The notes beneath the pieces were generated by a model that made no database searches, was not told the origin of the DNA, and was given only the letters and a program-made list of their open reading frames with translations. The position numbers were made by a program, and so were the translations under genes. From positions 1-58,191 of the forward strand of contig NZ_BAKJ01000032.1 in NCBI RefSeq assembly GCF_000614125.1: 58,191 bases of DNA, read 5' to 3'. This stretch comes from Bacteroides rodentium JCM 16496 (GTDB taxonomy: Bacteria; Bacteroidota; Bacteroidia; Bacteroidales; Bacteroidaceae). Numbering within the stretch: the first letter of the stretch is position 1; each line of letters opens with the position of its first letter. Positions 11,074 through 20,008 of the stretch are shown one piece after another.

Positions 11074-13478
11074 TTATTCGTTTTTCATAATGCTTGCCGG
11101 ATTGATGTTGGCAGCCTTGCGGATTTGCCCAATAATAGTCAACAAGGAGATGGCAGTTGTTATGGCTACTGCTACGGCAAACAAGTTGAATGTCAAAGGG
11201 GCTTTGTGGGCAAAATCCTGCAAATAGAGGGTAATGGCAATCCATGACAAGGGTATGGATAGCAAAGTGGCGACTCCCATGACCGAAAGATACTTTTTGA
11301 TGAGCAAGGGATAAATATCCTTTGCTTGCGCACCGTTCACTTTGCGTAAGCCTATCTCGCGGTAACGTTGCCGAATATCGAACAAGGATATTGACAATAA
11401 TCCCAATGAAGAGATGAAAATAGCTATTCCGGCAAAGAGCGTATAAATGTTCACCACTTGACGGTCTTCACGATACATCTTTTGGAGTTCATCTTCTATC
11501 AGCGTATATTCAAAGTCGGTTCTTCCCGTAGATTCTTCGTATAATCGGCGCAGGAAATCAATGACTTTGGCTTTATTCTCGTGCTTATACGAGGCTGTAA
11601 CAGTATAAATTCCGCCTATGCTTGCATCGTGATAATAGATGACAACCGGTTGGGTGGATTGTGAAAGGTGCCGAACATTGAAATCCTTTATGACCCCTAC
11701 TATCTCACAAGGTGGATTGTAGAAATCCGGTAAGCTGCTTGAGGCGTAGTGTGGTTCTTCAGGTTGCAGCTTGTCTTTGGTGATGTCTTTTATTCCATAG
11801 ACTTTTTTAGCGGTTTCGTTGATAATTACCTTGAAACTGTTTTTGCTGAACGCTTCATCTATGGAGTCGTTCCATAGGCGCCCCTCTACAAGTTGAAAAT
11901 CGTATATTGCCATGGAATGGCTCGTTAAATGTGCGCGCAATGCCGGATGGAAACCGTTTTCGGCTCTGTTGAGCGCAAAACTGTCAAAACGGAAGTCTGT
12001 GAACAGCAAGTTGTTTCCTCTGCTCCAATGCTCAAACAGAGTGCTTTCACTCATTCGTTTATTGACCAAAGCATTGCTTATGTATTGTCTTTTCCCTTCA
12101 TCCAGTCCCTCTTCCTTATTTGTTTTATATAAGCCAATTTATCGACATACATCCGGCAGGTTATCACATCGTGCGAGCGGAAACCGAGGTCGGCACAGAG
12201 CATATACTCCAACTGCCGTACAAAAAATAGGGAAACGGTTATTATAAAGATAGTTACGACATATTGAAAACACAGTAATATCATGCGTGACCGTGTGGAA
12301 AAGCGTGAAGATGCCAGCTCGCGTATGGAGTTGACGGGCTTGCTGCATGTGTATTTCAAGAACGGATAAACAGTAGTCAGCAATGGCAATCCTAAAAGTA
12401 CGGTGGCAGAGACCTTCCGGTCAAAGCCGGAGTCTGTTGTGGTAGGTATATAAAGCTCATGGAAAAAGAAAAACTTGGTTATTTCTATTAAAGCCCAGCA
12501 GAAGAGTAATGCCAGTCCCGTCAATAAGATATTCTCGGCATATATTTGCAGGAAAATGTCCGTCCTGCCTGCACCGAACACTTTTTTCACCCCGAACTCT
12601 CTTGACCGCTTGGACATGATGACAGTGTAGATGTTGATGAAGTTCAGCAACCCTATGATACCTACCAGGAAGGCTACTACCATCAATACCCGGACATAGC
12701 TTTTGCTGCCATATTGATAGTTCTTGTTTTCTTTTCCGTGGTCTTTATCGTAATATAAATCTTTCAAAGGCAAATACTGATAGCGTACTGTCTCATAAGT
12801 GCTCCATTTGCTGCGGGGGTGTTCTTTTGAATACTTTTTATTCAGCAGTGCGATGTCTGTATCCGGTGCCATCAGCATGGCGTATATAGGGTCGAAAAAA
12901 AGGAATTCGTCCAGTTCATCCGACATGAATATATCCGGCATCCACGATGTCTTGGTATCGGGGTCGTCCACCACTCCTATAATAGTGAATTTATACCCTT
13001 TTGTGTTTTTGAAAGTAGCGCCTATGGCATTCTTTCCTCCCAGCTTCTTCATCCAAAAAGAACGGGTAATGACAACATCCCTCGGGTGGACTATTCTTCC
13101 GGTTCCGGCAATCACCCTATATGGAAAGATTTTGAAGAAGGTGCTGTCTACAGAAAAAGCGTTCGTTGCAATTTCTTGTTCCCCGAACAGAACGGGCATA
13201 TCCGATATTTGATAAATCACCGTAAATTGTTCTACGGCAGGATCCTTTTCCAATCCTGACTGGTATCCTCCCAAGAAGTTCTCACCATTGCTGGTAGAGG
13301 CTTTTATCAGGCAAATACGTTTATATTCAGGAAAGCATTGGTTCACCGTATTTTCTTGGTGGATGTATCGGGCTACTGTGAGTACGCAAGCCAAACTGCA
13401 CGCCAGTCCCAATACATTGATAAGAGTGTATGCTTTGAATTTCAGCAATGCATTTATGGCTAAGATTATTTGTCTCAT
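11074..13478 (-). CDS. MacB/FtsX-type ABC permease 5 (one-base frameshift)
   Basis: The gene encodes ~801 residues after adding one A in the AAA run at 12119-12121. The first frame reads to MYVDKLAYIKQ and the other resumes KEEGLDEGKRQYISNALVNK. The architecture is the same as permease 4, including a cytoplasmic loop REIGLRKVNGAQAKD and the ending NPASIMKNE. It is the first permease of the operon, 11 bp after the adaptor gene. The periplasmic halves are long and divergent from the other copies, so different permeases may recognise different cargos or partners (inference). Confidence 0.82.
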
Positions 13479-13489
13479 TGTGCGTCGTT

Positions 13490-14740
13490 TTATTTCATTA
13501 TCAATTCTTCTGCCTCCCCAAAGGTATCATATCCCGTTGTAATTACCCAATCTCCGGGCTGCAAACCTTCCGTAATCTCGTATTGTTGCGGGTTTTGGCG
13601 ACCGATGCCAAGCGGCACGCGTACGGCTTTTGTCTTTGCAGCGTTCAGTTTATAAATCCATTGCCCACCGGTACTTTGGTAGAAGTTGCCGCGCGGGATG
13701 ACGAGCGCCTCTTCCGGCTGTCCGAGTTCTATCTGCACACGAAAGCTCTTGCCCACACGTACATTATCGGGCATGTCGCCGGTAAAGACGAGGTCTACGT
13801 CGAACGTACGGTCTTTGACCTCGGGCACTACTTTGGTGATGCGCAACGGGTATTTTCGTCCCTGATAGTTGATGGTGGCAGGCAGCCCCGTAGTGATACG
13901 GTCGATGTAGTATTCGCTCAAGGCGGTATGTACTTTGTATTGGTCCAGCACCTTGATTTCGGCAATGCTTTCGCCGGAGGATACTTGTTGCCCCGGAGTC
14001 ACTTTGACAAAGCTGAGCTGACCGGCGACGGGAGCTTTCACCACCAGGTTGCCGAGCCGTTCGCAGGCACGTTCGTATTTCTTCCGCTCGCGTTCGCGGT
14101 CGTTTTTGATGAGGTCTTTGCGGATGATGGTAACGGCGGAGTCGTGGCGAAGGCTTTCGCGTTGCAGGCGGGCGTTCTGTACTTTATAGTTGTACTCGTC
14201 CTCGGACACTTCAAGCTGTGCTTTGCTCTTGATGCCCATGCGGTACTCCTCCTTGTCGAGGGTGAAGCTCTTGCGCAGGCGGTTGAGGTCATAGTCGGTC
14301 TGCAGGGCCTGCTGTTGCAGGTTCAGGCTTTGCTGTTCCATTTCAATCTCTTTTTCGTGGTAGGTGATGAGCTGTTTTTCCCAGTCGTCGCGCTGGTCCT
14401 CGATGCTGCGCAGCAGGTCGGGGTTCTCAAGGACGAGGATGGTGTCTCCCTGCCGTAGCAGGCTCCCCTCCTCTCCTATGATGCGCTCCACGCTTCCGGC
14501 TTCGCGTGCATTGACCTTGATGGTGAGAATGGGCTGAATCAGTCCCTCCACGTCCACATATTCCATGAACTTGCCGTTTTTTACTTCGGCTATCTGTATG
14601 TTGTCTTGCTCGATGCGCAGCTTGCTGGGACCGAGCGAAAGGGTGATTACATAGACCAGGAAGGCAAGGAAGGCAGCACCTCCCGCCAGGTAGTAGCGGT
14701 AACGGATGTACCAGGGTTTCTTTTCAAGTTTTATATCCAT
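13490..14740 (-). CDS. HlyD/MacA-type periplasmic adaptor (membrane fusion protein)
   Basis: This 416-residue protein has a short cytoplasmic N-terminus, one membrane anchor (residues ~15-33) and a periplasmic body. The body has a biotinyl-lipoyl half (IKVNAREAGSVERIIGEEG, ~72-90), a long charged alpha-helical hairpin (~110-240), the second lipoyl half (LVVKAPVAGQLSFVKVTPGQ), a beta-barrel domain, and a membrane-proximal end (ITEGLQPGDWVITTGYDTFG). Adaptors of this type link inner-membrane permeases to a TolC channel. It sits between the TolC gene and the permease array in the same operon, which supports a complete tripartite exporter. Confidence 0.92.
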   Translation of the reverse strand: MDIKLEKKPWYIRYRYYLAGGAAFLAFLVYVITLSLGPSKLRIEQDNIQIAEVKNGKFMEYVDVEGLIQPILTIKVNAREAGSVERIIGEEGSLLRQGDTILVLENPDLLRSIEDQRDDWEKQLITYHEKEIEMEQQSLNLQQQALQTDYDLNRLRKSFTLDKEEYRMGIKSKAQLEVSEDEYNYKVQNARLQRESLRHDSAVTIIRKDLIKNDRERERKKYERACERLGNLVVKAPVAGQLSFVKVTPGQQVSSGESIAEIKVLDQYKVHTALSEYYIDRITTGLPATINYQGRKYPLRITKVVPEVKDRTFDVDLVFTGDMPDNVRVGKSFRVQIELGQPEEALVIPRGNFYQSTGGQWIYKLNAAKTKAVRVPLGIGRQNPQQYEITEGLQPGDWVITTGYDTFGEAEELIMK

Positions 14741-14783
14741 AATGTAATATTTTATGTACTTTTTTCTTTTTAGATATACCCCC

Positions 14784-14891
14784 TTCAGAAGTACTTCTGA
14801 ATATGGGAACCGAGTTTTACTAAAACTTTATCGGAGATTTAGTAAATTGTCACCAGAGTTTTAGTAAATCTCCGGTCTGCTTTTACTAAAA
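14784..14891. repeat. Palindrome and TTTACTAAA repeat cluster in tolC-adaptor gap
   Basis: The 168-bp gap holds a perfect 18-bp palindrome TTCAGAAGTACTTCTGAA (14784-14801) and four copies of a TTTACTAAA/TTTAGTAAA core (14815-14825, ~14838-14846, 14860-14868, 14881-14891). CGGAGATTTAGTAAA (14832-14846) and TTTAGTAAATCTCCG (14860-14874) pair almost perfectly as a stem with a 13-nt loop. It may be an RNA-processing or attenuation site that sets the ratio of TolC to adaptor, or a protein-binding cluster; the sequence alone does not decide. Confidence 0.6.
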
Positions 14892-14908
14892 CGTATTCCG
14901 TTATTTTA

Positions 14909-16396
14909 TCACTGTATATTTTTTTCATCAATGACTCTTTCCAAGTCTTCTGCCAGTGACTCCTCTTTTTCAAAGTCGTATAGTGTGATGCTTCTCAGTG
15001 TATAATACAAACTCCAATAATTATAAAGAGCTGTGACATAATTCCTCCGTGCTGTATCTTTTTCTGTAATAGAAGCGTTGAGGTCCAGTACCGAGGACTT
15101 GCCAAGCAGGTAGAGTTTGCGGGCCACTTCGGCACGCCGTTGTGCCGTATGGTCTGTGCGGGCGGCTATGTTCACCCGCTGTGCTTGCAGGTTAAACTGT
15201 TTTACGAGTTTCCGCACGTTCAGGTCGAAATCCGTCTTGTCCTGCTCCACCTGCGTGTAGACAAGATCGCGGTTGGAACGTGCCACGCGTACTTGTCCCC
15301 TTCCACGCCCCCAGTCCAGGATGGGGAGAGTGATGCCCAGGCTGACGTATTGCTGGTCCAGAGGTTTCCGGTAGGCATCTTTCAGTTTGCCGGCAGTTTG
15401 TGTCAAGCCAAAACGCAGGTAGATGTCTGCTTTCAGTCCGGCATTGGCTTTGGCACGGGATACGGCACTCTCGCTCTCCACCTTGCGGCGCAGCATGTTC
15501 TGTATCTCCGGACTGTTTTCGTTGGCAAGCATCAGCGCGGCATCCAGGTCGATGTGCAGGTCGGGCACCCGGTTGTCTACCCTTACCTTTATATGGAGGT
15601 CTTCCTGGATGCCGAGGTAGGAACGGAATTCCTGCATGCAGTTTTCCACTTCGATGCGGGCATTCATGCAGTTGGTTTCCTCGGTCAGTTTGTTGAGCTC
15701 AAGTTGCAGCATCTCGTTCTCGCTGATGGTGCCGATGTTATATCGTCCTTGCGCATATATATATAAGGTGTCGGCATTGGCATAGTTGGCATTGGCTATC
15801 TCGAAATTACTTTGTGCTTTGGCCAGGTTGAAGAATTTCTCTGTGGCATTGGCGGCAACAAGTTCAAGGGTTTCTACATACGTCTTTTTAGCTTCGCGGT
15901 AACGGATGGGCTCGATGCGGCGGTCCCACTTCAGGCTGTTATAGCCAAACAAGGATTGGCTGTATCCGATGTTGACGGGTGAAGTCTGCCAGGAGTAGGT
16001 GTCGCTGCTGAAAAGGTCGAGGCGTTGCGCTGCCGTTTCAATGAAGACGGTACCTCCGGTCCACGGCACGTTTTGTGTCAGGCTCAGTGTCAGGTCGGTA
16101 CTCAGCAGGTTTTGCTCTATGAACTTGACGTTTCCGTCACTTTGAGTCACTTTGTTGATGGCACGGTCCAGATAGGGGGTGGAAGTAAGCTTAAGTGTCG
16201 GCAGGTAGTTGGCGCAGTAGTATTTGTAGTTCCAATAAGCGGAACGGAAGCTATGGCGGGCATTTTGGGCGTCGGGAGACTGCTGGCGGGCCTGCTCAAC
16301 GGCTTCTTCCAAAGTCAGCTCCAGCATGTGGTCCTGGGCGGCGGCACCCGATACCAAACAGAGTGTGATGAGTAATACAAATATATTCTGATGCAT
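14909..16396 (-). CDS. TolC-family outer-membrane efflux protein
   Basis: This 495-residue protein has a cleavable signal peptide (MHQNIFVLLITLCLVSGAAA, cut before QDHM) and two OEP repeats rich in long helices with heptads. These include the family pattern LTLEEAVEQARQQSPDAQNA at the first helix and LGITLPILDWGRGRGQVRVA in the second repeat. It should form the trimeric outer-membrane channel for the adaptor and permeases downstream. It is the first gene of the operon, directly after the putative sigma54-like promoter at 16421-16436. The start at 16396 is the first ATG giving a proper signal peptide. Confidence 0.93.
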   Translation of the reverse strand: MHQNIFVLLITLCLVSGAAAQDHMLELTLEEAVEQARQQSPDAQNARHSFRSAYWNYKYYCANYLPTLKLTSTPYLDRAINKVTQSDGNVKFIEQNLLSTDLTLSLTQNVPWTGGTVFIETAAQRLDLFSSDTYSWQTSPVNIGYSQSLFGYNSLKWDRRIEPIRYREAKKTYVETLELVAANATEKFFNLAKAQSNFEIANANYANADTLYIYAQGRYNIGTISENEMLQLELNKLTEETNCMNARIEVENCMQEFRSYLGIQEDLHIKVRVDNRVPDLHIDLDAALMLANENSPEIQNMLRRKVESESAVSRAKANAGLKADIYLRFGLTQTAGKLKDAYRKPLDQQYVSLGITLPILDWGRGRGQVRVARSNRDLVYTQVEQDKTDFDLNVRKLVKQFNLQAQRVNIAARTDHTAQRRAEVARKLYLLGKSSVLDLNASITEKDTARRNYVTALYNYWSLYYTLRSITLYDFEKEESLAEDLERVIDEKNIQ

Positions 16397-16420
16397 AGTC
16401 GTTTTCTTTGCTCTAAAAGG

Positions 16421-16436
16421 CTCAAACTCTATGCCA
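16421..16436 (-). promoter_or_regulatory. Putative sigma54-like promoter of the efflux operon
   Basis: Read on the minus strand, TGGCATAGAGTTTGAG lines up with the sigma54 consensus TGGCACG-N4-TTGCA: the -24 GG and the TTG are exact with correct spacing, while the -12 GC is GA. It would start transcription about 15 bp before the tolC ATG. The divergent regulator is of the sigma54-activator type. The -12 mismatch keeps the confidence moderate. Confidence 0.4.
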
Positions 16437-16493
16437 TAAATATAATAGTCTGTATTATAGATGATTGAATGGATTGCAAGTGCTCTATATGTG

Positions 16494-16526
16494 TGCAGTT
16501 ACGCACAAAAATAGTGCGATAATGCA
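16494..16526. promoter_or_regulatory. Inverted pair of 13-bp sites, candidate activator enhancer
   Basis: TGCAGTTACGCAC (16494-16506, plus) and TGCATTATCGCAC (16514-16526, minus) are identical at 10 of 13 positions and face each other across 7 bp. They lie about 85-115 bp upstream of the expected tolC transcript start, the classical position for NtrC-type enhancers, and 50-85 bp before the regulator gene, which could allow autoregulation. Confidence 0.5.
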
Positions 16527-16550
16527 CGCACAACACATGGATATTATACT

Positions 16551-16558
16551 TATCTTTG
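16551..16558 (+). promoter_or_regulatory. -7 box for the NtrC-type regulator gene
   Basis: TATCTTTG fits TAnnTTTG and ends 19 bp before the ATG at 16578. No clear TTTG -33 box is present, as expected for a weak or activator-dependent promoter. Confidence 0.4.
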
Positions 16559-16577
16559 CCATCAATGAATTGTACAT

Positions 16578-17949
16578 ATGGAACAGTTAGGTAAAATATT
16601 GATTGTAGATGATAATGAGGATGTCCTCTTTGCTCTGAACCTGCTTCTCGAACCCTACGCCGAGAAGATAAAGGTGGCGGTGACGCCCGACCGCATAGAG
16701 CATTTTATGACTACTTTCCGTCCGGACATTATTCTGTTGGATATGAACTTCAGCCGTGATGCCATTAGCGGGCAGGAGGGTTTCGACAGCTTGAAGCAGA
16801 TTCTAAATATCGACCCGCAAGCTGTGGTCATCTTCATGACCGCCTATGCCGATACGGATAAGGCGGTACGCGCCATCAAAGCGGGGGCTACGGATTTTAT
16901 TCCCAAGCGTGGGAGAAGGAAAAGTTGCTGGCCACCCTTTCTTCGGGCATGAAGCTGCGCCGTTCCCGGACCGAGGTGAATTTGCTGAAGGAGCAGGTGG
17001 AAGTACTGAGCAATGCTACAGCGGGAGGTTCAGAAGAGGTTGTTATAGGTGATTCTCTTATCATGCAGCAGGTCTTCTCTACCGTGGAGAAGCTGCGTGA
17101 CACGGACGCCAACATACTTATATTGGGTGAGAATGGAACCGGAAAGGATGTGATAGCGCGCCTGCTTTACCGCAATTCTCCCCGCTATGGAAAGCCGTTT
17201 GTCACGATAGACCTCGGCAGTATCCCCGAGCAGTTGTTCGAAAGTGAATTGTTCGGTTACGAGAAGGGCGCCTTCACCGATGCACGGAAAGCGAAAGCCG
17301 GGCGTATGGAAGTGGCAACCGGCGGCACGCTTTTTCTGGACGAGATAGGTAATCTCTCCCTACCCATGCAGGCCAAACTACTGACTGCCATCGAGAAACG
17401 ATGCATCAGCCGCCTGGGAAGCACGCAGGCTATGCCATTGATGTGCGGCTCATCTGTGCCACCAATGCGGACATCCGTCGTCTGGTGGACGAGGGAGAAT
17501 TCCGTCAGGACCTGCTGTATCGCATCAACACCATCGAAATCCATATCCCCCCGCTACGGGAACGTGGAAACGACATCCTCCTGCTGGCAGAGTATTTTCT
17601 GCAACGCTATGCCCGCAAATATCAGAAGGAGATGCGCGGCCTGACCCGCGAGGCAAAGAACAAACTATTGAAGTATGCCTGGCCGGGCAATGTACGCGAG
17701 CTGCAGCATACTATGGAACGTGCCGTGATATTGGGAGACGGTTCCATGCTCCGTCCGGAGAACTTCATGCTCCAGGCTTCGGCTTCCCGTCAGAAGAAGG
17801 AAGAGGAAGTCCTCAACCTGGAACAGCTGGAACGGCAGGCCGTGGAACGCGCCATGCGGCTCAGTGAAGGAAATGTGACCCGTGCAGCCGAATACTTGGG
17901 CATTACCCGCTTCGCCTTGTACCGGAAACTTGAAAAGTTAGGCTTATGA
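16578..17949 (+). CDS. NtrC-type sigma54-dependent response regulator (two one-base frameshifts)
   Basis: The gene encodes 457 residues after adding one base near 16909 (AAGCCGTGG gives IPKPWEKEKLL) and one near 17435 (ATGCCCATT gives AMPIDVRLICATN). The receiver domain (1-120) has the acidic pair DD at 11-12 and phospho-acceptor Asp55 in LLDMNF. The AAA+ domain has Walker A GENGTGKD, the loop GAFTDA in place of the sigma54-contacting GAFTGA, Walker B GGTLFLDEIGN and the arginine-finger region FRQDLLYRIN. A Fis-type helix-turn-helix closes the protein (NVTRAAEYLGITRFALYRKLEKLGL, in two parts). It overlaps the kinase gene by ATGA and probably activates the divergent efflux operon. Confidence 0.88.
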
Positions 17950-18910
17950 AACGGTATTCATTAGTTGTAGCACTGCATATCATCGGCATAGCCTTGTTTT
18001 CGGTCGGCGTTTATCTGCTGGTAGATGCCGGATTGTGGTTCAGCGCACTGATGGCTTTCTTGATATTACTGGCGATTGCCGTTCATCTGTACCGTCTGCA
18101 GATGATGCAGGTGCGCATGATGCGTCACCTGGCAGAGAGCCTGCGCTATGATGATATGATGTTGTCCTTCCGTTCTCCCTACAAGAACCGTTCTATGGAA
18201 GATATGGTGGACGAGCTTTCCGAAGCAATGAAGAATTTCCGTACCCGCGTACTGGAGCGTAATGAGATGGAAGCGTGGCAAAAGCTGATACGTGTGCTGA
18301 CGCACGAAATAATGAATTCGATTACTCCTATCATCTCCCTCTCCGAGACCTTGAGCGAACGGGAAGTGTCGGAAAAGAACTACCCCGTCATGCGGCAGGG
18401 AATGCAGACCATCCACCGCCGCAGCAAGGGCTTGCTGGAATTTGTGGAGAACTACCGCAAGCTGACAAGCTCCCCGCCCCCGTTCGTCGTCCGGTTGCCG
18501 TCCGTGAGCTGTTGCAGGATTTGCAGAAGCTGTTTTCGGAAGAGTATATCCGGATAGAGCTTCCGGAGACCGACCGCATACTCCAAATAGACCGGACACA
18601 GATAGAACAAGTACTGATTAATCTGATTAAAAACGCCAAAGAAGCATGTAGCAGGAAGGAACATCCCCTGATAGAAGTGAAGATGCTACCCGCCCTCTCG
18701 TGGCAATGCCTTATTACCGTCAGCGACAATGGTGAAGGCATCTTACCGGAAGTGCAGGATAAGATTTTTGTACCGTTCTTCACCACCAAGCCTTCCGGTT
18801 CGGGCATCGGGCTCAGTTTATGTAAACAAGTGATGAACCGGCATGGCGGCAATATTACGGTGCAGTCTGCTGTGGGAAAAGGGAGTTGCTTTACGTTGCT
18901 ATTTGGATAA
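17946..18910 (+). CDS. Sensor histidine kinase partner of the NtrC-type regulator (one-base frameshift)
   Basis: The gene encodes 321 residues once one G is added near 18476 (SSPAPVRRPVAVREL). Two N-terminal membrane helices (~7-25 and 30-48) have almost no periplasmic loop, so the signal is probably sensed in the membrane or cytoplasm. A HAMP-like linker and the H-box LTHEIMNSITP follow, then the ATP-binding boxes N (NLIKNAKEA), G1 (DNGEGI), F (FVPFFTTK) and G2 (GSGIGLSL). The start overlaps the regulator stop (ATGA), giving translational coupling. The short membrane sensor is typical of kinases for cell-envelope stress or antimicrobials; the actual signal is not visible. Confidence 0.87.
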
Positions 18911-18969
18911 GTAGAAAAGTGATATATACAAAAATAAGCTGCTGAAAATCAGTAGCTTATTAATTTCTG

Positions 18970-19044
18970 TCGGGGTAGCGGGATTCGAACCCACGACCCC
19001 CTGCTCCCAAAGCAGGTGCGCTAACCGGACTGCGCTACACCCCG
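18970..19044 (-). tRNA. tRNA-Pro (anticodon UGG)
   Basis: The minus strand folds as a cloverleaf: acceptor CGGGGTG/CTACCCCG, D-arm with GCGCAG, anticodon stem CCTGC/GCAGG with loop TTTGGGA (anticodon TGG, decoding CCA), and T-arm GTGGG-TTCGAAT-CCCGC. The discriminator is A and CCA is not encoded, as is common in Bacteroides. Confidence 0.95.
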
Positions 19045-19070
19045 AATGCTTTACTTCTGAAAAGCGAGTG

Positions 19071-19102
19071 CAAAGGTAAAAACAATTCTGATACCAACCA
19101 AA
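19071..19102 (-). promoter_or_regulatory. Promoter of tRNA-Pro
   Basis: On the minus strand, TTTG (19099-19102) and TACCTTTG (19071-19078) are separated by 20 bp, an excellent match to the Bacteroides -33/-7 promoter. It lies 26 bp upstream of the tRNA 5' end. Confidence 0.7.
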
Positions 19103-19130
19103 CATTTAGGCAAGTTTTATGCAATTAAAA

Positions 19131-19838
19131 TTACATTTTCAGATAGAAATCTTTCGTTAAAGCTACATATTCAGGGGTAAACTCATTGTGATTCACCTCA
19201 ATACAGAGTTTCTCTTCTCTACACTCTTTTGCTTCAAAACCAAAGTTCAGCAATACCCGTCTGCACGGTTTTCCGGGCTTGGTGAAGACTTGCACGCGAT
19301 GCAATGGAAACAACTTATGGTTCCAAGCTGTATCCACAACCGTTTTTTCAGCTTCCGCTGGAATAATGATGCTTACGACTCCTTGCTCTTCAAGCAAAGA
19401 TGCCGAACGACGAAACAGTAAATCGTAATTCAAATTGCCCGTATGCCGTGCTGTGCACCTTTGTTCGTCAGGACATTTCAACGCATCTATAAAGTAGGGA
19501 GGATTGGAAACGATGAGGTCAAATCTGTTTTCCGGCTGATAATCTCGGAAATCATGACATATGACCTCTACTCTACCGGCCCATGGAGAGTGAGATACAT
19601 TTTCTGTGGCTTGTCCGGCTGCAGCCGCATCTATCTCGATTGCAGTAATCCGGGCATGCGGATTCCTTTGCGCTAACTGTAAGGCTATTAATCCGGTACC
19701 GGTTCCAACGTCCAGTATACGCTTCGCTTTGTCTGCCGGGGCCCATGCCCCAAGTAGTACACCATCTGTGCCGACCTTCATGGCGCATTTATCATGAAAT
19801 ATGGTAAATTGTTTAAACTTAAAAGATGATTTAGACAT
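19131..19838 (-). CDS. trmN6: tRNA1(Val) (adenine37-N6)-methyltransferase (TrmN6/YfiC family)
   Basis: This 235-residue class I methyltransferase has the SAM-binding loop LDVGTGTGLIALQLAQ (~41-56), the acidic motif II AIEIDAAAA and the N6-adenine catalytic motif NPPYF (~110-114). The C-terminal half follows the YfiC pattern (ARHTGNLNYDLLF, then FTKPGKPCRRVLLNF). The enzyme methylates A37 of tRNA in the cytoplasm. It is transcribed toward the tRNA-Pro gene and is divergent from lon. Confidence 0.85.
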   Translation of the reverse strand: MSKSSFKFKQFTIFHDKCAMKVGTDGVLLGAWAPADKAKRILDVGTGTGLIALQLAQRNPHARITAIEIDAAAAGQATENVSHSPWAGRVEVICHDFRDYQPENRFDLIVSNPPYFIDALKCPDEQRCTARHTGNLNYDLLFRRSASLLEEQGVVSIIIPAEAEKTVVDTAWNHKLFPLHRVQVFTKPGKPCRRVLLNFGFEAKECREEKLCIEVNHNEFTPEYVALTKDFYLKM

Positions 19839-19952
19839 GTTTATCTTCTTTAATTGGGCTCAAAAATAATCAAAGCCTGCAGATTTGTCATAAAATTGGC
19901 ACTGTTTTTGTCTTTTTAAAGGATGAGAACGTCTATTTATGAAGAAATAGCT

Positions 19953-19960
19953 TAACTTTG
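19953..19960 (+). promoter_or_regulatory. -7 box upstream of lon
   Basis: TAACTTTG fits TAnnTTTG and lies 49 bp before the lon ATG. A well-spaced TTTG -33 box is not seen. No heat-shock inverted repeat (CIRCE) is visible in the 170-bp intergenic region. Confidence 0.4.
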
Positions 19961-20008
19961 CAGGCGCTTTATTGGCCTGCCAATATGACATAAACTAAAA
20001 AGAAAGAA

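Noticed and set aside
13448..14458. 336-codon plus-strand frame opposite the adaptor gene
   Set aside because: Antisense shadow; the minus strand encodes a complete HlyD-type protein with lipoyl and hairpin domains.
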